A stretch of DNA of 64,000 nt. It comes from Polaribacter sp. NJDZ03. GTDB taxonomy: Bacteria; Bacteroidota; Bacteroidia; Flavobacteriales; Flavobacteriaceae. Below, one piece after another: positions 8,397 to 16,420 of this stretch. The stretch spans positions 2,777,001 through 2,841,000 of the forward strand of contig NZ_CP079195.1 of the NCBI RefSeq assembly GCF_019263805.1, given 5' to 3'. The notes beneath the pieces are model-generated. The model did no database searches. It worked only from the letters and a program-made list of their open reading frames with translations, and was not told the origin of the DNA. Both the position numbers and the translations under genes were made by a program. Numbering within the stretch: the first letter of the stretch is position 1; the number at the start of each line of letters is the position of its first letter.

Positions 8397-8738
8397 ATGG
8401 CACACGCACACGAATCAAACACAAAAAGAATCTGGGTAGTTTTAGTACTATTAACAGTTATAACTACTGTAGAGGTTGTATTTGGTATTATTAAACCAGC
8501 ATCTTTACACCTTACCAGTATTTTAGGTACAAGTCCTTTAAACTGGATGTTTATTATTTTAACATTAGTAAAGGCTTATTACATTGCATGGGCATTTATG
8601 CACTTAGAAGGAGAAAATAAATGGTTAAGACGTTCTATAGTTTGGACCTCTGTTTTCTTAATTTGTTATTTACTAACACTCTTATTAATAGAAGGTAGTT
8701 ATTTACATAGCGTTTTAGCACCACTTGTAAAATGGTAA
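8397..8738 (+). CDS. Cytochrome c oxidase subunit IV (bacterial COX4-type)
   Basis: 113 residues with three hydrophobic helices after a short soluble N-terminus MAHAHESNTKRIW. The middle string KAYYIAWAFMHLEGENKWLRR is typical of the bacterial CyoD/CtaF-like subunit IV family. It is a small accessory subunit of the terminal oxidase. It is the last gene before a strong terminator at 8751-8777, so it closes the COX3-COX4 unit. Confidence 0.88.
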   Translation: MAHAHESNTKRIWVVLVLLTVITTVEVVFGIIKPASLHLTSILGTSPLNWMFIILTLVKAYYIAWAFMHLEGENKWLRRSIVWTSVFLICYLLTLLLIEGSYLHSVLAPLVKW

Positions 8739-8750
8739 TTTAAAAATTTA

Positions 8751-8777
8751 AAAAGGTGGTTTTAACCACCTTTTTTT
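8751..8777 (+). terminator. Rho-independent terminator after the COX4 gene
   Basis: A stem AAGGTGGTT/AACCACCTT with a TT loop is followed by a T7 run and separates COX4 from the Sco-like genes. Confidence 0.88.
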
Positions 8778-8929
8778 ATATACAAAATAGCGATTCTTAT
8801 AATCAAATAACCAACAATAAAATAGTCAGTATTTCTTTATTACCTAATAAGATAAGACATAGAAAGAACTTAACTGGGTTTATATAAAAATACGTTACGC
8901 TCTTTGCGGTTAATTTATAATTCTTTACA

Positions 8930-9595
8930 ATGATGAAACTTACTAAAAAAAGAGTTGTTTTATTTTTACTTTTTATTTTTCCCTTAATTTGTTTTTTAAT
9001 TTTATCAACCGGTACAAATAATTTTAGCAAACTACCTGTTGTAACTAACAATGTTGTAGATGTTTCTACGTTAGATTCATTAAAAACATTTGAAGGTAAT
9101 ATTTCTATTGTTTGCTTTTTAGGCAACGATATGAATTCTAACAAAGGAGGTTTCTTTAATTTGAATGAGAAAATCTACAAAAAATTTATAGAGTATAATC
9201 AATTTCAAATCATTGCTGTTTATCCCGAAGGAAAAGAAAAGGAGGTAGCTATTCTTAAAAAAGAAATAAGTGCTTTTACAGATATGGTAAAATGGAAGTT
9301 TACAGCAGGCTCTAAAGAACAAATTACCGCATTACACGCTGGTTTTAATTCTAATGATACATTAGAGAATCTTTATACACCTAATGTTTTTTTAATTGAT
9401 AAAAATGGAGACTTAAGAGGTAGAGTAAGTGATGCAGATAGCGTTGATGGAAAATTATTTTGCTATAATATGAATTCTGTTTCTGTACTAAACGCAAAAT
9501 TAAAAGATGATGTATTAGTACTTTATTACGAGTATTATGCTGCTTTTAAAGAAAATAATAAGAACAAAGCAGATAGAAAAGAAGTAGGGTTATGA
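8930..9595 (+). CDS. Thioredoxin-fold, Sco-like membrane-anchored protein lacking the CxxxC motif
   Basis: 221 residues with one N-terminal membrane anchor (residues about 8-28). The rest looks like a thioredoxin fold: a strand NISIVCFLGNDMNSN where Sco proteins have the copper-binding cysteines, later TPNVFLIDKNGDLRGR resembling the Sco C-terminal strand. The CxxxC pair and the His ligand are not present, so copper binding of the Sco kind is unlikely. It overlaps the true Sco gene by 4 bases (ATGA), so the two are translationally coupled and probably assist oxidase assembly together. ATG 8930 and ATG 8933 are equally possible starts. Confidence 0.65.
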   Translation: MMKLTKKRVVLFLLFIFPLICFLILSTGTNNFSKLPVVTNNVVDVSTLDSLKTFEGNISIVCFLGNDMNSNKGGFFNLNEKIYKKFIEYNQFQIIAVYPEGKEKEVAILKKEISAFTDMVKWKFTAGSKEQITALHAGFNSNDTLENLYTPNVFLIDKNGDLRGRVSDADSVDGKLFCYNMNSVSVLNAKLKDDVLVLYYEYYAAFKENNKNKADRKEVGL

Positions 9596-10293
9596 AAAAA
9601 AAATATTCTTATATAGGTGTTTCGTTTATTGTTCTTTTATTTGGAATTTATGTTGTTAGAAACATAGATAGTAGAATAAATGACAATGATCTTGTACAAG
9701 CTGATAGGTTGAATAAGGTAGATAAAAAAGGAACAAATAGAAATGACTTATACACGTTTAATAAAGTTCCAGATTTTGAGTTTATAGATCAAAACGGAGT
9801 TGTAATAAGTAATAAAGATTATAAAGGAAAAGTATATGTGGTAGAATTTTTCTTTTCTACATGTCCAACCATTTGTCCTTTAATGAATAAAAAAATGGTT
9901 ACTATTCAAGATGAGTTTGCTTCAAATAATAATTTTGGGATTGCGTCTTTTTCTATAACGCCAGAAATTGATACTCCAGAGATTTTAAAGCAATATGCTA
10001 TAGATAACCAAATATCACATAAGAATTGGCATTTGTTAACTGGGCAGAATGAAGAGATTGTTTACGACTTAGCTAATAAAGGATTTAAATTATTTGCTGG
10101 TAAAGGAGCAGAAGATCATGGTGGCTTTGAGCATTCTGGCTTATTTGCTTTGGTAGATAAAGAAGGAAATATTAGATCTAGAAAAGATGAGTATGGTAAT
10201 CCTATTATGTATTACAGAGCTTTATCTGAACAAGGTTTTGCAGATCAGGTTAAAGAATTAAAAGAAGATATTAAAATTTTATTGGATGAATAA
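9592..10293 (+). CDS. SCO1/SenC family copper chaperone
   Basis: 233 residues with an N-terminal membrane anchor (residues about 5-22) and a periplasmic thioredoxin fold. The copper site is intact: CPTICPLMNKKM gives CxxxC, and the distal histidine is in GGFEHSGLFALVD. Sco proteins deliver copper to the CuA site of oxidase subunit II or reduce its cysteines. It lies in the oxidase assembly cluster and overlaps its neighbours on both sides (4 and 8 bases). ATG 9592 is fixed by the ATGA overlap. Confidence 0.93.
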   Translation: MKKKYSYIGVSFIVLLFGIYVVRNIDSRINDNDLVQADRLNKVDKKGTNRNDLYTFNKVPDFEFIDQNGVVISNKDYKGKVYVVEFFFSTCPTICPLMNKKMVTIQDEFASNNNFGIASFSITPEIDTPEILKQYAIDNQISHKNWHLLTGQNEEIVYDLANKGFKLFAGKGAEDHGGFEHSGLFALVDKEGNIRSRKDEYGNPIMYYRALSEQGFADQVKELKEDIKILLDE

Positions 10294-10825
10294 TTTAGCC
10301 CAAGAAAAAAAGTATAAAAAAATAATTACTGCTTTATCTATTGTTATTCCTTTGGCAGTTGCAGCATTATTTGGTGTTAATTTAAGAAAACTGGGTTTTA
10401 ATGTAGCACCTTTAACTTTTTTACCACCTATTTATGCAACTATAAATGGATTAACAGCAATAATTCTAATTGCAGCAGTTGTTGCAATTAAAAAGGGTAA
10501 TAAAAAACTACACGAACAATTAAATACTTTTGCAATAGGTTGTTCTTTGGTTTTTTTGCTTTTATATATTGGGTATCACATGACATCAGATTCCACAAAA
10601 TTTGGAGGTGAAGGAACTATAAAATATATTTATTATTTTATTTTAATTACCCATATTATTTTGTCAATTATTATAATACCATTTGTTCTTACAACTTTTA
10701 TGAGAGCAAAACTGGGTAACTTTCCTCAGCACAAAAAAATAGCTAAAATTACATTTCCTTTATGGTTGTATGTTGCTATTACAGGTGTTGTTGTCTATTT
10801 AATGATATCTCCTTATTATGTATAA
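10286..10825 (+). CDS. DUF420 family membrane protein
   Basis: 179 residues with four to five membrane segments. Signatures of DUF420 (YozB/CtaM-like) are FLPPIYATINGLTAIILI, YIGYHMTSD and ITHIILSIIIIPFVLTT, with histidines at the ends of helices. Related proteins in Firmicutes (CtaM) are needed for aa3 or bo oxidase maturation; a similar role here is inference supported by the Sco context. It overlaps sco by 8 bases and the next small gene by 8 bases. Confidence 0.85.
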   Translation: MNNLAQEKKYKKIITALSIVIPLAVAALFGVNLRKLGFNVAPLTFLPPIYATINGLTAIILIAAVVAIKKGNKKLHEQLNTFAIGCSLVFLLLYIGYHMTSDSTKFGGEGTIKYIYYFILITHIILSIIIIPFVLTTFMRAKLGNFPQHKKIAKITFPLWLYVAITGVVVYLMISPYYV

Positions 10826-11039
10826 AAAAAGAATTTTAGTATTGTTTTTGTTGATGTTTTTTACATCGAAAATTTCATTTTCTCAATGTGCAATGTGTAA
10901 GGCAGTGGTAGAAAATGGAGATAGTTCTATGGCAGAAGGTGTTAATAATGGAATAACTTATTTAATGGTATTTCCTTATCTTTTAGTGGGGCTTTTATTA
11001 TTTGTAATTTATAGATATAAACGGATAAATGAGAAATAG
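10818..11039 (+). CDS. Small membrane protein with periplasmic CxxC, oxidase cluster
   Basis: 73 residues: a signal-like segment (residues about 5-22), a CAMCKA motif right after the likely cleavage or exit point, a short loop and one membrane segment (residues about 48-65) ending in basic residues. It has no family name I can assign. Its overlap with the DUF420 gene and place at the end of the sco cluster suggest a role in oxidase or copper handling, with the CxxC as a candidate metal or redox site. Confidence 0.65.
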   Translation: MYKKRILVLFLLMFFTSKISFSQCAMCKAVVENGDSSMAEGVNNGITYLMVFPYLLVGLLLFVIYRYKRINEK

Positions 11040-11161
11040 GATTATAAGTGTTTTATTTTGTAACAAATTTTACTTTTAGTCGTCTTATTTTTAACTTCAA
11101 AAGAAAAGTTATTCTTTTGTAATTGCAACTTATATTATATCAACTAAAAAAATAATACGTT

Positions 11162-12493
11162 TTGAAAACTAAACTGATCCTATTTGTAGCTTTTTTAACT
11201 ACTATTACTACCTTTTCTCAGAAACAATGGACGCTTAAAGAATGTGTAGAACAAGCTTTAGAAAAAAATATTTCTATTCAACAAAATAAATTAAGCTTAG
11301 AAATCGCTAAAACAGATTTAAAGAGCTCTAAAGGTAATTTTTTACCTTCTGTTAATGCTAATTCTGGAGGTAATCTCTCTGCGGGTTCTAACTTTGATCC
11401 TGTAACAAACAACAGATCTGCAAGCACAACTTTTTTTGGAGGAAACGTAGGTTTAAGTGCTGGAGTTACTGTTTTTAATGGGTTTAGAAACTTAAACTTA
11501 TATAAGCAGGCAGAATTAGGTATTGAAACTAGTAAATTAGACTTAGAGAAAATTGAGAATGATATTTCTTTGTTTGTTGTAAACGGTTATTTGAATGTGC
11601 TATTTGCCAAAGAAAATTTAGAAGTATCTAAAGTTCAGGCAGAAATAAGTAAAAAACAGATAAAAGCTGCAACAGATAGGTTTGAGGCTGGTACAATTGC
11701 AAAAGGTGAATTATTAAATTTTAAATCTACTGCAGCAAACGATTTACAAAGTGTAATTACTCAAGAAAATGCACTAGATCTTGCTTTATTAAATTTAGCA
11801 CAATTATTACAAGTACCTGTTAATAATTTTGATGTTTCACCTGTAAATGTTCAATTACCTTCTTCAGATTTATTATACAAAAATTCATCATCTGTATATG
11901 ATAAATCTCTAACAAAAATGCCAGAAATTCAAAGAGCTAAATTAGCTATAGATAATGCTGAATTAGACATAGCAATAAGTAGAAGTAGTTATTTACCTAG
12001 CGTTACAAGTTCTGTTTTTGCAAATACAAACTACAGATATATTATAAAACCAACTGGTATTCCAACAGGGAATTTTTTAGATCAATTAGATGGAAACCTA
12101 GGTTATGGTGTAGGTTTTAATGTTAATATCCCCATCTTTAATGGTTTTAAAACAGATGCTAATGTTACAAGATCAAAAATTAATAAAGAAATTTTTGAAT
12201 CTAGATTAGAAAGTGAAAAGTTAAACTTAAAACAAACCATAGAACAGGCCTTTTTAGATGTAAAATCTTCTTTAAAAGCTTATGAAGCTGCAATGATTTC
12301 TTTGGATGCTCAACAAGAGGCATTTAAAAATGGACAAGAAAGATATAATTATGGAGTGATGACATTGTTCGATTTCGACTTAGTTAGAACACGTTTAGTT
12401 AATGCACAAGGAACTATGATACGCTCTAAATATGATTATGTTTTTAAAACGAAAGTTTTACAATTCTATTCTGGAGAATTAGTGCTAGAATAA
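11162..12493 (+). CDS. TolC family outer-membrane efflux protein
   Basis: 443 residues from a TTG start, with signal peptide MKTKLILFVAFLTTITTFSQ. The sequence WTLKECVEQALEKN after the signal, long helical coiled segments and the repeated block later (KMPEIQRAKLAIDNAELDI, GVGFNVNIPIFNGFKTDAN) are those of the outer-membrane efflux protein family with its internal duplication. TolC proteins form trimeric channels for RND, MFP-ABC or type I export. No membrane-fusion or pump gene follows, since a terminator and tsaB come next, so its partner must be elsewhere. The 122-base gap upstream has no clean TAnnTTTG box. Confidence 0.9.
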   Translation: MKTKLILFVAFLTTITTFSQKQWTLKECVEQALEKNISIQQNKLSLEIAKTDLKSSKGNFLPSVNANSGGNLSAGSNFDPVTNNRSASTTFFGGNVGLSAGVTVFNGFRNLNLYKQAELGIETSKLDLEKIENDISLFVVNGYLNVLFAKENLEVSKVQAEISKKQIKAATDRFEAGTIAKGELLNFKSTAANDLQSVITQENALDLALLNLAQLLQVPVNNFDVSPVNVQLPSSDLLYKNSSSVYDKSLTKMPEIQRAKLAIDNAELDIAISRSSYLPSVTSSVFANTNYRYIIKPTGIPTGNFLDQLDGNLGYGVGFNVNIPIFNGFKTDANVTRSKINKEIFESRLESEKLNLKQTIEQAFLDVKSSLKAYEAAMISLDAQQEAFKNGQERYNYGVMTLFDFDLVRTRLVNAQGTMIRSKYDYVFKTKVLQFYSGELVLE

Positions 12494-12517
12494 ATAAAAT
12501 AAAGATTCCTTATGAAG

Positions 12518-12547
12518 CCTCGCACATTTGCGAGGTTTTCTTTTTTC
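12518..12547 (+). terminator. Rho-independent terminator between the TolC gene and tsaB
   Basis: A perfect stem CCTCGCA/TGCGAGG with a CATT loop is followed by TTTTCTTTTTTC. It contains the ATG at 12528, which argues against using that ATG for tsaB. Confidence 0.88.
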
Positions 12548-12554
12548 TATAACT

Positions 12555-12562
12555 TATATTTG
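12555..12562 (+). promoter_or_regulatory. -7 box TATATTTG upstream of tsaB
   Basis: A perfect TAnnTTTG ends 16 bases before TTG 12579. It lies between the preceding terminator and tsaB, so it is the natural promoter and fixes the short form of the protein. Confidence 0.6.
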
Positions 12563-12578
12563 CATAAAAATACAACAA

Positions 12579-13265
12579 TTGGCAATTATCCTTAACATAG
12601 AAACCGCAACCAAGAACTGCTCTGTAAGTCTTGCTAAAGACGGACAAGTTATAGCAATAAAAGAATTGAATAATGGTAATTATTCTCACGCAGAGGTGTT
12701 ACATCCTTTTATTTTAGATGTATTAAAGGAAGCGCAAGTAACCACTAAAGAAATAGACGCTGTAGCGGTAAGTAAAGGTCCGGGTTCTTATACTGGTCTT
12801 AGAATTGGAGTTTCTGCTGCAAAAGGGCTTTGTTTTGCTTTTGATAAGCCATTAATATCTATTAAAACATTAGAATCTTTAGCACATGCTGTTGCCGTAA
12901 ATGATGGACTTATAATACCCATGTTAGATGCTAGAAGAATGGAAGTATATGCGGCTGTTTTTAATGAAGATTACCAACAAATAAGAGACATTAAAGCAGA
13001 AATTATAGACGAAAATTCATTTGTAGAATATTTAGAGGCTGGTAAAGTTCTTTTTTTAGGTGATGGAGCACATAAATGTAAAGATATCATTACTCATAAA
13101 AATGCTGTTTTTATTGATGATAAGTTTCCTTCTGCTAAAGAAATGGCACAATTATCTTTTGATAAGTACAAAAAAAACGACATCGAAGATGTCGCTTATT
13201 TTGAACCTTTTTATTTAAAAGATTTTGTTGTAATTCCTGAAAAGAAAAAGAAACCTACCTTTTAA
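12579..13265 (+). CDS. tsaB: tRNA threonylcarbamoyladenosine biosynthesis protein TsaB
   Basis: 228 residues from a TTG start (protein begins AIILNIETATKNCSVSL after the initiator). TsaB is the inactive ASKHA partner that holds TsaD in the complex making t6A37 on ANN-decoding tRNAs. Family strings are present: ETATKNCSVSL, SHAEVLHP, AVSKGPGSYTGLRIGVSAAKGLC and PMLDARRMEVYAA. The frame extends back to ATG 12528, but those 17 residues lie in a terminator and promoter. The gene converges on the MscS gene with only 5 bases between stops and no terminator. Confidence 0.93.
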   Translation: MAIILNIETATKNCSVSLAKDGQVIAIKELNNGNYSHAEVLHPFILDVLKEAQVTTKEIDAVAVSKGPGSYTGLRIGVSAAKGLCFAFDKPLISIKTLESLAHAVAVNDGLIIPMLDARRMEVYAAVFNEDYQQIRDIKAEIIDENSFVEYLEAGKVLFLGDGAHKCKDIITHKNAVFIDDKFPSAKEMAQLSFDKYKKNDIEDVAYFEPFYLKDFVVIPEKKKKPTF

Positions 13266-13270
13266 AAAAA

Positions 13271-14077
13271 TTATTCGTTTTTGTTGATGTTTACTCTGTG
13301 TGGGTAAGGAATATCAATTCCTGCTTCATCTAGAGCCTCTTTTACTTGTTCCATAACTTCAAACTTAACAGTCCAATAGTCTTCTTTTTTAACCCAACCT
13401 CTTGTAAAGAAATTAAGAGAACTATCTCCTAATTCAGATAAATTAACTGCAGCTGCAGGAGTTTTTAAAATTAATGGATGCGTGTTTAAAATACCATAAA
13501 GAATATCTTTTGTTTTCTTAATATCAGAATCATAGCCTACACCAAATGTAAAATCTACACGACGAGTTGCTTCTGTACTATAGTTAACAATATTACCATT
13601 AGATAAGGTTCCGTTAGGAATTATTATTTCTTTATTATCTGTAGTGTTTAGTTTCGTTGTAAAAATTTCAATCTTTTTTACAGTTCCGCTTTCACCTTGT
13701 GCTTCAATAAAATCACCTAGTTTAAAAGGTTTAAAAATCATAATTAAAATTCCTCCTGCAAAGTTAGCAAGAGATCCTTGTAATGCTAAACCAACTGCTA
13801 AACCTGCTGCGGCTAAAATTGCTGCAAATGAAGTTGTTTCTACTCCTAGTTTAGAAATAACAACTATAATTAATAATATTTTTAGGGTCCAACTAATTAA
13901 GTTTCCTAAAAAAGTTTGAAGTGTAACATCTAGACCACTTTTGGTCATTGCTTTTTTAGCTCCTTTAACAATTAGTTTTATAACTAATAAACCAATAATT
14001 AAAATTGCTAATGCTACTAATACTTTGGGCGTATATTCAATAATTAATCCTTCTAAATACTCTAAATATTTTTTCAT
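13271..14077 (-). CDS. Small mechanosensitive channel, MscS family
   Basis: 268 residues. Three membrane segments lie in the first 100 residues; the third carries the MscS pore pattern AAAGLAVGLALQGSLANFAGGILI, followed by the beta domain FKLGDFIEAQGESGTVKKI and EIIIPNGTLSNGNIVN, and a C-terminal cytoplasmic alpha/beta part. The length is that of Escherichia coli MscS (286). It opens on membrane tension to release solutes during hypo-osmotic shock. A -7 box on this strand is at 14105-14112. Confidence 0.94.
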   Translation of the reverse strand: MKKYLEYLEGLIIEYTPKVLVALAILIIGLLVIKLIVKGAKKAMTKSGLDVTLQTFLGNLISWTLKILLIIVVISKLGVETTSFAAILAAAGLAVGLALQGSLANFAGGILIMIFKPFKLGDFIEAQGESGTVKKIEIFTTKLNTTDNKEIIIPNGTLSNGNIVNYSTEATRRVDFTFGVGYDSDIKKTKDILYGILNTHPLILKTPAAAVNLSELGDSSLNFFTRGWVKKEDYWTVKFEVMEQVKEALDEAGIDIPYPHRVNINKNE

Positions 14078-14104
14078 TTTTTATTTTCTGTTAAAAATTA
14101 ACTG

Positions 14105-14112
14105 CAAAAATA
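14105..14112 (-). promoter_or_regulatory. -7 box TATTTTTG for the MscS gene
   Basis: Plus-strand CAAAAATA reads TATTTTTG leftward and ends 27 bases before the ATG at 14077. Confidence 0.45.
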
Positions 14113-14143
14113 AAGGTTTCTTATTGAACAAGAAAAAGATTAA

Positions 14144-14500
14144 CTAGAATAATACAAGTGAAATAATAGCTAGTGCTGCAGGTAGCGTTTGTATGTAAAG
14201 TATGCGAATTATTTTGGTAGAATAAGAACCATAAAGTCCTGCAATTGCAACGCAACACAAAAAGAAGATTGCTACATCTGTTTTTATTGCAATTAAAGAC
14301 CATATTAACCCTGCAGCTATAAAGCCGTTATATAAACCTTGGTTTGCAGCCATCGCTTTTGTTTCTTCTGCAAATTCTTTACTTTTTATACCAAAGGCAT
14401 TCCTCGCTTTTTTCGATGTCCAAACAGCCATTTCTAAATAGACAATATAGATGTGAATGATAGCCACCAAGCTAATAAGTATTATTTGATTAACGTGCAT
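14144..14500 (-). CDS. DUF1304 family membrane protein
   Basis: 118 residues with four membrane segments. MHVNQIILISLVAIIHIYIV, EMAVW, the NQGLYNGFIAAGLIW motif and the glycine-rich last helix AGLYGSYS are typical of DUF1304, a family of small four-helix proteins of unknown function. It is 66 bases upstream of the MscS gene on the same strand and could share a transcript with it. Confidence 0.85.
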   Translation of the reverse strand: MHVNQIILISLVAIIHIYIVYLEMAVWTSKKARNAFGIKSKEFAEETKAMAANQGLYNGFIAAGLIWSLIAIKTDVAIFFLCCVAIAGLYGSYSTKIIRILYIQTLPAALAIISLVLF

Positions 14501-14542
14501 TATATAGTGTTAAATGACTTTAAAATTGTGTGTTTTTATATT

Positions 14543-14742
14543 TTAATTTACTTCAAATTTAATTTTTAAGTTTACTCTAAATCAGTAACCTCATCATTAT
14601 TAACAACAGCACTTTGCGATTGTACAAAAACAGATTTTATATTTTTTACTGATTTAGACGCTTGTTTTACTGCTATTCTAGTTGCTTCTTCCCAACTTTT
14701 TTCAGAATTAGCTAATACTTCTATAACCTTCATAATTGCCAT
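14543..14742 (-). pseudogene. Dodecin family flavin-binding protein, frameshifted near the 3' end
   Basis: From ATG 14742 the leftward frame begins MAIMKVIEVLANSEKSWEEA and continues through ASKSVKNIKSVFVQ to NNDEVTD, then LE and a stop at 14572-14574 (56 residues). In the neighbouring frame the sequence goes on as FRVNLKIKFEVN and stops at 14543-14545, exactly the last strand of dodecins. One added T in the coding-strand run (plus-strand AAA at 14579-14581) would give an intact 66-residue protein, the usual dodecin length. Dodecins are dodecameric flavin stores. The lesion is either a real one-base deletion in a homopolymer or a sequencing error; the otherwise perfect reading of both parts favours a recent event or an error. 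Confidence 0.82.
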
Positions 14743-14824
14743 CCTCTTTTTTTTAAATCTATATATAGTAAAGATATTGTTTTTATTCTTTAAAGCCCAA
14801 TGTTAATTTAATGTTACCAAAAGG

Positions 14825-14855
14825 TTGTTTAATTGTAAGTTTTTATATATATTTG
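14825..14855 (+). promoter_or_regulatory. Bacteroidota promoter (-33 TTG, -7 TATATTTG) for the MORN-like gene
   Basis: TTG at 14825-14827 and TATATTTG at 14848-14855 are 20 bases apart, the best full match to the -33/-7 consensus in the window. The ATG at 14883 is 27 bases downstream. Confidence 0.65.
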
Positions 14856-14882
14856 TAACTATAACCATTAAAAATTATCGTC

Positions 14883-15233
14883 ATGAAAAAAATAATAACA
14901 CTTATAGTTCTTTGTTTAGCAACAATAGGATACGCACAAGATAAAGAAACTACTTATACTATAGAAGGAGATTTAGTGAAAGCTACTTATTACCATGAAG
15001 ATGGTTCTATCAGTACTCAAGGGTATTTTAAGGATAAAAAATTAACAGGTCAATGGACTCGTTTTGATAAAAAAGGAAACAAAACTCAAATTGCTAAATA
15101 CAATGACGGCAAAAAAGTAGGGAAGTGGTTTGTTTGGAATGATGAATCTTTAAAAGAAATTAATTATTACAACAATGCAATTGTTAGCGTAAATTTATGG
15201 AAACATGAAGCTAGATTAGCTGCTAATAAATAA
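14883..15233 (+). CDS. Secreted MORN-repeat-variant protein (YwqK-like)
   Basis: 116 residues with signal peptide MKKIITLIVLCLATIGYAQ. Short beta-hairpin repeats follow: DGSISTQGYFKDKKLTGQWTR, then GNKTQIAKYNDGKKVGKWFVW, then LKEINYYNNAIV. This G-x-W/Y pattern is the MORN-variant repeat found in many Bacteroidota secreted proteins, sometimes annotated as YwqK antitoxin-like; nothing here indicates a toxin partner. It is monocistronic between a good promoter and a terminator, and its role is unknown. Confidence 0.8.
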   Translation: MKKIITLIVLCLATIGYAQDKETTYTIEGDLVKATYYHEDGSISTQGYFKDKKLTGQWTRFDKKGNKTQIAKYNDGKKVGKWFVWNDESLKEINYYNNAIVSVNLWKHEARLAANK

Positions 15234-15269
15234 TTTTTATTTTTGTTTAGCCAATTAACGGGCTATTGA

Positions 15270-15302
15270 AACTCCAAAAAAGTAATTTTTTGGAGTTTTT
15301 TT
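15270..15302 (+). terminator. Rho-independent terminator after the MORN-like gene
   Basis: A 12-bp stem AACTCCAAAAAA/TTTTTTGGAGTT with a GTAA loop is followed by T-rich sequence. Confidence 0.85.
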
Positions 15303-15425
15303 ATGAATTAACTGTATTTGGTTATCTAATAGAAGGTTTTCGTTTCTATGTAATTAGAGTTTTTTTATTCTAGTTATTAACAATTAACTTGTTAGAGTAA
15401 GTATCGTTTTTATTACTATAGCACT

Positions 15426-16301
15426 TTATTTTAAGTATTTTTTGAACCAGTTTATTACTTTTTCATTTCTAATTGTAGTGTGAGTACTTAATCCATGGTT
15501 ACCATTTTCTACAATTTGATAATCAAACTCCTTATTCAGTTTTTTCATTTCTTCAATCATTAGTTCTGCATTTATGGGCTTTACTCTCCAGTCATCTGCT
15601 CCATGTAAAATAAGCGTTGGTTCATTTATTTCATTTACCCATTTTATTGGAGATCTATAGTCATACTCCTTTTTAAAATTGATAGTGTCACCAACTAATT
15701 CTTTTAATACTTTTTCATACATTTCTGGACGAGTATCAAAATCTAGTCTTGGATCCGTTGGAGCACCAACAACTGCAATGGCTTTTATTTCATCTGTTAA
15801 TCTCGAAATTTGATAAGCATTTAGACCTCCTCTTGATATTCCGTATACTCCTATATTTTGATTAGAATATTTTAGGGATTTATTTATTTCAATAAGTTTA
15901 AGGATATCATTTAAATCTTTTCCTCCATATTCATCTTCTCCTTCACTGTGCATATTTCCTCTTAATTGAGAAGACAGTACTATAAAGCCATTTGAGGCTA
16001 AATATTGTTGATATATTAAACTTTTGGGCGTAAAAGTACCAAAATCTCTATTACCTCCTCTGTTGTAAATTATGGTAGGATATTTCTGTAAATCTTTTGG
16101 TTTTGTTAGATAACCCGTTATTTCAAGACCATCAGATTTGTAACGTATTTTGTAGGTTTCAGTTGGTATTTTAAAATCGTTATTTGTTTTAATCAGGTAT
16201 TGGTAGTCTAATAAAGGTGAGAAATTTTCTGATTTTTTAATTTCCTGTTTGCAATTAGAAAAAAGTAGAATTGAAGATATTAAGATTAAGTAACTTTTCA
16301 T
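15426..16301 (-). CDS. Lipoprotein alpha/beta hydrolase, prolyl-oligopeptidase-like
   Basis: 291 residues. The N-terminus ends in a lipobox (LLFSNC, Cys17), so it is predicted to be a lipoprotein. An alpha/beta-hydrolase fold follows: NRGGNRDFG as oxyanion region, the nucleophile elbow YGISRGG, the acid in HGADDWRV and the histidine in ENGNHGLS. This is the S9/acetyl-xylan-esterase-like group and the substrate is unknown. It stands alone, with a bidirectional terminator beyond its start and a gap at its 3' end. Confidence 0.85.
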   Translation of the reverse strand: MKSYLILISSILLFSNCKQEIKKSENFSPLLDYQYLIKTNNDFKIPTETYKIRYKSDGLEITGYLTKPKDLQKYPTIIYNRGGNRDFGTFTPKSLIYQQYLASNGFIVLSSQLRGNMHSEGEDEYGGKDLNDILKLIEINKSLKYSNQNIGVYGISRGGLNAYQISRLTDEIKAIAVVGAPTDPRLDFDTRPEMYEKVLKELVGDTINFKKEYDYRSPIKWVNEINEPTLILHGADDWRVKPINAELMIEEMKKLNKEFDYQIVENGNHGLSTHTTIRNEKVINWFKKYLK

Positions 16302-16364
16302 GGTTAATTTTTTAATTTGCTATAACTTATGGATAAATAAAAAGGTTATAAAACTTTAAGGCAT

Positions 16365-16401
16365 AAAAAAAACGTTTAGAGTTTTATCTCTAAACGTTTT
16401 T
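16365..16401 (-). terminator. Terminator of the TonB-like gene
   Basis: AAAACGTTTAGAG and CTCTAAACGTTTT form a 13-bp stem with a 6-base loop, with T-rich tails on both strands. It ends the minus-strand block ruvA-sprA-gcvH-vanZ-tonB. Confidence 0.85.
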
Positions 16402-16420
16402 ATATATAATGTATTATAAA

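Noticed and set aside
8803..9144. Minus-strand frame of 113 codons
   Set aside because: It overlaps the Sco-like gene on the opposite strand, has no motif and is low in complexity.
12528..12578. Longer tsaB starting at ATG 12528
   Set aside because: The extra codons lie in a terminator hairpin and the promoter; the conserved protein starts at TTG 12579.
14883..15233. Antitoxin role of the YwqK-like protein
   Set aside because: It is secreted and has no adjacent toxin; the repeat type alone does not show an antitoxin.
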